Assembly: GCA_023416735.1 (NCBI GenBank)
Contig: JAEZGX010000012.1
Location: 248,001 to 312,000 of the forward strand
DNA length: 64,000 nt
Reading direction: 5' to 3'
Source: Verrucomicrobiota bacterium
GTDB taxonomy: Bacteria > Verrucomicrobiota > Verrucomicrobiia > Opitutales > Opitutaceae
The stretch's first letter is position 1. Each line of letters begins with the position of its first letter. Made by a program: the position numbers and the translations under genes. Positions 59,896 to 64,000 of the stretch are shown in pieces. The notes beneath the pieces were generated by a model. It saw only the letters and a program-made list of their open reading frames with translations. It ran no database searches and was not told the origin of the DNA.

Positions 59896-61128
59896 ATGAC
59901 TCCCGACGTCCTGCGCCGTTACGCCGATCGCATCGAGTCCGACCTCCGCCACAACGTGCTCCCGTTCTGGATCGAACGCGTCGTCGATCAGGAGCGCGGC
60001 GGATTCCACGGCGCGATCACCAACGCGTTGGAAATCCAGCCTTCCGCCGAACGCGGCGCGCTGCTCGCCGCGCGGATCCTTTGGACTTTTTCCGCTGCGT
60101 ATCGACGTTTTGGTGACGCCTCCCTGCTTCCCATGGCCGATCACGCCTACACCGCGCTGACCGACCGCTTCCTCGATCATGAACACCGGGGCTTTTTCTG
60201 GTCCGCCTCTCCCGACGGCACCGTCCTGCAATCGCGCAAACAAACCTATGGCCAGGCGTTCGCGATCTACGCTCTCTCCGAATATCACCTCGCGACCGCG
60301 AACTCCGCTCCGCTGGAACTCGCCGTCGAACTCCATCGCCTCCTCGAATCGCACGCGCGCGACCCGCTCCACGGCGGCTACCTCGAGGCGACGTCACGCG
60401 ACTGGACGCCCATCGCCGACATGCGCCTGAGCGCCGCCGATCTCAACGAGCCGAAATCCCAGAACACCCACCTGCACGTCCTGGAGGCCTACACCAACCT
60501 CCTCCGCGCCTGGCCCGACCCCGCGCTTCGCCACATTCAAGCCGCGCTGATCGACACGATGCTGACGCGCATCGTGAATCCGGCAACCGGCCACCTCGGG
60601 CTCTTCTTCGCGCTCGATTGGTCGCCGCGGTCCACCGCCGTTTCCTATGGCCACGACATCGAAGCCGCTTGGTTGCTGGGCGAAGCTGCCGACGTCCTTG
60701 GTGACGCGCACCTTCAAGAGCGCGTGCGCCACCTCGGCGTGAAAATCGCCGACGTCACGCTCGCCGAAGGCATCGATGTCGACGGCGCCATCTTCAATGC
60801 CGGCGAGCCCGATCGGGTGACCGACACCAACAAGGAATGGTGGCCCCAAGCCGAAGCCGTTCTAGGATTCCTCTACGCGTATTCGATTTCTCACGACAAA
60901 CGCCACCTTGGCGCCGCCTTGCGCGCGTGGGACTTCATCGAAAACTGCCTGATCGATCGCACGCACGGCGAATGGCTGCGCGGCGTCACCCGCCACGGCG
61001 CCGTGCTCGAAAACGAACTCAAGGTCGGCTTCTGGAAGTGTCCTTATCACAACGGCCGCATGGGACTCGTCGCGCCCCTTCAGCTCCGCCACTTTGCCGA
61101 AACCATTGCCACCCACTCGCTCACCTGA
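59896..61128 (+). CDS. N-acylglucosamine 2-epimerase family, cellobiose/mannobiose 2-epimerase
   Basis: From the ATG before TPDVLRRYADRIESDL the protein has 410 residues, the usual size. The (alpha/alpha)6 barrel blocks are ERGALLAARILWTFSAAYRR, KQTYGQAFAIYALSEY, KSQNTHLHVLEAYTNLLRAW, VSYGHDIEAAWLLGEAAD, EWWPQAEAVLGFLYAY and KCPYHNGRM. The catalytic histidines of cellobiose 2-epimerases are matched by His194, His253 and His385, and Glu256 is kept; spacings agree with the characterised enzyme from Rhodothermus. Beside two GH130 genes and a beta-mannosidase, the likely reaction is mannobiose to mannosylglucose. It acts in the cytoplasm. It begins a rightward set with the second GH130, 104 bases on. 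Confidence 0.92.
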   Translation: MTPDVLRRYADRIESDLRHNVLPFWIERVVDQERGGFHGAITNALEIQPSAERGALLAARILWTFSAAYRRFGDASLLPMADHAYTALTDRFLDHEHRGFFWSASPDGTVLQSRKQTYGQAFAIYALSEYHLATANSAPLELAVELHRLLESHARDPLHGGYLEATSRDWTPIADMRLSAADLNEPKSQNTHLHVLEAYTNLLRAWPDPALRHIQAALIDTMLTRIVNPATGHLGLFFALDWSPRSTAVSYGHDIEAAWLLGEAADVLGDAHLQERVRHLGVKIADVTLAEGIDVDGAIFNAGEPDRVTDTNKEWWPQAEAVLGFLYAYSISHDKRHLGAALRAWDFIENCLIDRTHGEWLRGVTRHGAVLENELKVGFWKCPYHNGRMGLVAPLQLRHFAETIATHSLT

Positions 61129-61164
61129 ATACCGGGTTAAACGCGACGAGCATTCCCGTCATCC

Positions 61165-61203
61165 TTTTGCGTCCATTAGGCTTCGTTCGTGGTTAATGTA
61201 ACC
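61165..61203 (+). repeat. Dispersed element copy 3 overlapping a GGTTAatgTAACC palindrome
   Basis: GCGTCCATT...CGTTCGTGGTTAATG resembles the two elements at 1144 and 35420. Its right end forms an inverted repeat GGTTA-ATG-TAACC (61191-61203), which could be an operator for the GH130 gene whose ATG lies 30 bases on. Confidence 0.4.
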
Positions 61204-61232
61204 CAGATCCTCTTCGCTTCTTTATCTCATCT

Positions 61233-62477
61233 ATGAAGAAAAAATCTTCCGCCAAAAAAACCGCGCCCGCCCGCAAGGCCGCCGCCAAAATCCCCGCGGC
61301 GCCCCGCGCTTTCACCGCTCGCGTCAAGCAGGTGCGATCCGCCCACGAGTCCTTCCTCCGCCGTAAGAATCCTGTTGATCGCAATTGGGACAACGGCGTG
61401 TTCGAACGTTTCACCTACCCGGTCATCACCGATCGACACCTCCCGCTCGAGTGGCGCTACGATTTCAACCCGAAGACGAACCCGTTCTTCATGGAACGCC
61501 TCGGCATCAACGCCGCCCTCAATCCCGGCGCCTTCTACTGGAAGGGCAAGGTCCACATGGTCGTCCGCACCGAGGGCTACGATCGCAAGAGCTTTTTCGC
61601 CATCGCGGAATCGCCCAACGGCATCGACAACTTCCGCTTCTGGGACGAGCCCGTCGACCTGCCCGAGCTTGAGCCCGAGACCAACGTTTACGACATGCGC
61701 GTGACGTTCCACGAGGATGGCAACATCTACGGCGTCTTCTGCGCCGAATCGAAAGACCCGAAAGCCCCGCGCGGGGATCTCTCCTCCGCCGTCGCCCAAG
61801 CCGGCGTCGTTCGCACCAAGGACTTCAAAAAGTGGGAACGTCTTCCCAACCTGAAGACGCCCGCCTCCCAACAGCGAAACGTCGTCCTTCACCCCGAATT
61901 CGTGGACGGCAAATACGCCTTCTACACTCGCCCGATGGACGGCTTCATCGACGTCGGCTCCGGCGGCGGCATCGGCTGGACGCTCTGCGACGACATCAAC
62001 ACCGGCGTCACCGGCCCGGAGAAGATCATCGATTCCCGCGCCTACCACACCATCAAGGAAACGAAAAACGGCCAAGGCCCAACCCCCATCAAGACCCCGC
62101 AGGGCTGGCTGCATCTTGCGCACGGCGTCCGCGGCTGCGCCGCCGGTCTCCGCTACGTGCTCTACATGTTCATGACGTCGCTGGAAGACCCTTCAAAGGT
62201 CATTGCGCGCCCCGGCGGACACTTCCTCGCGCCTTACGAAAGCGAACGCATTGGTGACGTTTCCAACGTCACGTTCTCCAACGGCTGGGTCGAACTTCCC
62301 GACGGCACTGTCCTCATCTACTACGGCGCGTCTGACACCCGCTGCTACGTCGCTCGCAGCTCCGTGGATAAGCTCGTCGACTGGTGCCTCAACACCCCCG
62401 AAGAAGCTTACACCACGCGCAAATCCGTCGACCAGCGCCTCGCGCTCATCCGCGCGAACAAGAAGCTCCTCACGTAA
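61233..62477 (+). CDS. GH130 mannosylglucose phosphorylase
   Basis: The 414-residue protein matches the longer GH130 group that includes 4-O-beta-mannosyl-glucose phosphorylase. RYDFNPKTNPFFMERLGINAALNPGAFYWKGKVHMVVRTEG lies near residues 75-115, and the proton-donor Asp is Asp154 in NVYDMRVTFHEDG, offset by 23 from Asp131 of the Bacteroides enzyme. This offset equals the extra N-terminal tail, a Lys/Ala-rich stretch (KKKSSAKKTAPARKAAAK) not seen in the family. KETKNGQGPTPIKTPQGWLHLAHGVR and VLIYYGASDTRCYVARSSVDKLVDW follow. The reaction gives mannose-1-phosphate and glucose from the epimerase product. It is transcribed with the epimerase gene. Confidence 0.93.
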   Translation: MKKKSSAKKTAPARKAAAKIPAAPRAFTARVKQVRSAHESFLRRKNPVDRNWDNGVFERFTYPVITDRHLPLEWRYDFNPKTNPFFMERLGINAALNPGAFYWKGKVHMVVRTEGYDRKSFFAIAESPNGIDNFRFWDEPVDLPELEPETNVYDMRVTFHEDGNIYGVFCAESKDPKAPRGDLSSAVAQAGVVRTKDFKKWERLPNLKTPASQQRNVVLHPEFVDGKYAFYTRPMDGFIDVGSGGGIGWTLCDDINTGVTGPEKIIDSRAYHTIKETKNGQGPTPIKTPQGWLHLAHGVRGCAAGLRYVLYMFMTSLEDPSKVIARPGGHFLAPYESERIGDVSNVTFSNGWVELPDGTVLIYYGASDTRCYVARSSVDKLVDWCLNTPEEAYTTRKSVDQRLALIRANKKLLT

Positions 62478-62485
62478 GTTCGACC

Positions 62486-62513
62486 GTAGCGGAACGCTCC
62501 TGCGTTCCGCTAC
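62486..62513. terminator. Perfect palindromic hairpin between convergent genes
   Basis: GTAGCGGAACGC (62486-62497) and GCGTTCCGCTAC (62502-62513) pair fully around TCCT. It sits between the stops of the GH130 and GH1 genes, 8 bases from one and 13 from the other. Neither side has a T tract, so it is a bidirectional stop only by position. Its form also fits a dispersed REP-like palindrome. Confidence 0.6.
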
Positions 62514-62526
62514 CGCCCGGATACCG

Positions 62527-63888
62527 TCACACATTCGCCCCGCCCGTGCGGATGCACTCGCGATACCACGCCGCCGAATCCTTCGGCGTGCGCTTCTGCG
62601 TCGCGTAATCCACGTGCACGAGTCCAAACCGGTCCTTGTAGCCTTCCGCCCACTCGTAGTTGTCAAGAATCGACCAGTAAAAATATCCGTCCACCGGCAC
62701 GCCTTCGTCGATCGCCCGTTTGATCCCGCGCAGATATCGCCGCACATAATCGATCCGCTGCGGATCGTGCACCGCTCCGTCGAGATGCACGAAGTCGGTG
62801 TTGCAGTATCCATTTTCCGAGAACACCAGCGGCAGCTGATAGCGCTCCGTCTGAAACCGCGCCGCCCAATACGGCGCGAGCGGCGCAATCTCCAGCCACG
62901 GCAGCGTGCCGCGCGGATTCCCCATCCCCCAACCGCCGGATACTTTCTCCGGCTCGCCATTCGCCCCCGCGCGCACCGGCCAGCCTGAGTAGCAGTTATA
63001 CGCCAGGAAATCGATCTTCTGCCCGATCAACGCCATGTCCGCATCCGTGATCTCCGGCAGATCCGCCGCGAACGCCTTCAACCCGTCCTCCGGATAACGC
63101 CCCAACACGACCGGATCCGCCCACCACGAGAGATTCCACATCGTCTTCGCGTGGGACGCGAAATAATCCTTCCGCGCCGCCTCGATGTCCGCCGCTGTAT
63201 CCGTCGCAGGAACACGCTCACGAGCCGTCTGCGCGATCGAAATCTTCACCGGTCCGCGACACCCCGCCCGCAACGCCTGCACGCCGCGCCCGTGCGCCAT
63301 CAACAGATGATGCGCCCCGAGCAAACAATCCGCGAAGGGCAGCTTCAGCCCCGGCGCGAACACTCCGTCCTGATGCCCCAGCCCGATCACACAGGGCGGC
63401 TCGTTGATCGTCATCCAATGCTTCACCCGATCGCCGAGCCGCGACGCCACCAGCGCCGCATACTCGCCAAACCAATCGACGATCTCCCGATTCAAAAATC
63501 CGCCGCGCAGCTGCAACGCCTCCGGCAGATCCCAGTGATACAGCGTCACCCAGGGCGTGATGTTCGCCGCCAGCAACGCGTCGATCAACTGGTCATAGAA
63601 TGCCAGACCTTTCTCGTTCGGCCTGCCCGTGCCATCCGGCAGAATGCGCGGCCACGACAACGAGAGCCGATACGCCTGCAGCCCAAGATCGCGCATGATT
63701 CCGACATCCTCGCGAAAGCGATGATAGTGGTCGCACGCGACATTCCCGGTGTGGCCATCGAAGGTCTTCCCCGGCGTCTGCGAAAAGACGTCCCAGATCG
63801 ATGGCTTGCGGCCCTCCTCATTCCAGGCGCCTTCGATTTGATAAGCCGCCGCCGCCGCGCCCCACGTGAAGTTTTTCGGGAATGCCAT
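62527..63888 (-). CDS. GH1 beta-glycosidase
   Basis: The 453-residue enzyme has all GH1 hallmarks: the start FPKNFTWGAAAAAYQIEGAWNEEG, acid/base Glu163 in WMTINEPPCV, nucleophile Glu358 in VFSENGYCNTDF, and the closing YFYWSILDNYEWAEGYKDRFGLVHVD. The spacing matches typical 450-residue beta-glucosidases. The substrate may be a beta-glucoside, or a beta-mannoside or mannosylglucose within this locus; sequence cannot separate these. There is no signal peptide. It converges on the GH130 gene, and another gene lies 32 bases upstream on the same strand. Confidence 0.95.
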   Translation of the reverse strand: MAFPKNFTWGAAAAAYQIEGAWNEEGRKPSIWDVFSQTPGKTFDGHTGNVACDHYHRFREDVGIMRDLGLQAYRLSLSWPRILPDGTGRPNEKGLAFYDQLIDALLAANITPWVTLYHWDLPEALQLRGGFLNREIVDWFGEYAALVASRLGDRVKHWMTINEPPCVIGLGHQDGVFAPGLKLPFADCLLGAHHLLMAHGRGVQALRAGCRGPVKISIAQTARERVPATDTAADIEAARKDYFASHAKTMWNLSWWADPVVLGRYPEDGLKAFAADLPEITDADMALIGQKIDFLAYNCYSGWPVRAGANGEPEKVSGGWGMGNPRGTLPWLEIAPLAPYWAARFQTERYQLPLVFSENGYCNTDFVHLDGAVHDPQRIDYVRRYLRGIKRAIDEGVPVDGYFYWSILDNYEWAEGYKDRFGLVHVDYATQKRTPKDSAAWYRECIRTGGANV

Positions 63889-63920
63889 GATGAAATGCCG
63901 AATTCAGCCGAGCGCCGCGT

Positions 63921-64000
63921 TCACTTCAATCCGAGATGCGGCGCCAGCCATCCGCGCAACGCATCGTTCTGCTCATGGTTGTAATTGTGCCCCATCTTCA
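63921..64000 (-). CDS. C-terminal end of an unidentified gene
   Basis: Only the last 26 residues are visible (KMGHNYNHEQNDALR.. and then GWLAPHLGLK before TGA). The His-Asn-Tyr-Asn-His stretch near the C-terminus would fit the catalytic-histidine region of an alpha/beta-hydrolase, possibly an esterase of the carbohydrate type, but that is a guess. The gene is 32 bases upstream of the GH1 gene and is probably in its operon. Confidence 0.5.
   Translation of the reverse strand, partial: KMGHNYNHEQNDALRGWLAPHLGLK

Noticed and set aside
1..64000. Mobile elements, phage genes or CRISPR array
   Set aside because: I found no transposase, integrase or Cas motif, no evenly spaced direct repeats, and no region with clearly foreign base composition. 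The only long repeat is inside the giant coding gene.

Overview
The window looks like chromosomal DNA of a high-GC Gram-negative member of the Verrucomicrobia, most likely family Opitutaceae. The basis is the combination of features: a PEP-CTERM protein, a very large TonB-dependent receptor with no SusD partner, many FG-GAP/ASPIC-UnbV (CRTAC1-type) propeller proteins, a XylR-type AraC regulator beside mannan enzymes, a bamA-skp-lpxD block, and start codons that almost never have a Shine-Dalgarno sequence. I see no rRNA, tRNA, CRISPR array, insertion sequence or phage gene. The assignment rests on gene content and style, not on a marker-gene comparison.

Layout. 1-1.6 kb: end of a VOC protein, a DUF72 protein and a small unknown protein. 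1.7-12.3 kb: one minus-strand gene for a secreted protein of about 3,525 residues that carries a parallel beta-helix region, a heparinase/alginate-lyase-like domain, a CBM9-like domain and many Ig-like domains. 12.8-23.5 kb: mixed housekeeping and secreted proteins (MYG1 family, PEP-CTERM protein, SelO, VOC protein, an entericidin-type lipoprotein of 47 residues, a GH67/GH20-like secreted hydrolase, an SMP-30-like propeller). 23.6-32.4 kb: a minus-strand envelope and replication block, in transcription order rplI, dnaB, bamA, skp, lpxD, prs, htrA, punctuated by intrinsic terminators.

32.5-50.8 kb is the most unusual part. A LytS-type histidine kinase and two tandem, clearly paralogous LytTR regulators lead a plus-strand run: a TPR/FG-GAP protein, a divergent FKBP, a vanadium-dependent haloperoxidase with all active-site residues, a duplicated DoxX-like membrane protein and a double FG-GAP/UnbV protein, closed by a strong terminator. 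A DUF255 protein that has lost its CxxC motif follows. On the minus strand are another FG-GAP protein and a translationally coupled FG-GAP lipoprotein/TPR pair. I propose the run as a candidate undescribed surface or periplasmic system.

51-64 kb is a beta-mannan utilisation locus: TonB receptor, XylR-type regulator, GH2 beta-mannosidase, GH130 phosphorylase, a 2-epimerase of the cellobiose/mannobiose type, a second GH130 that fits mannosylglucose phosphorylase, a GH1 beta-glycosidase and the end of one more gene. Together they suggest import of manno-oligosaccharides, trimming by the mannosidase, epimerisation of mannobiose to mannosylglucose, and phosphorolysis to mannose-1-phosphate and glucose.
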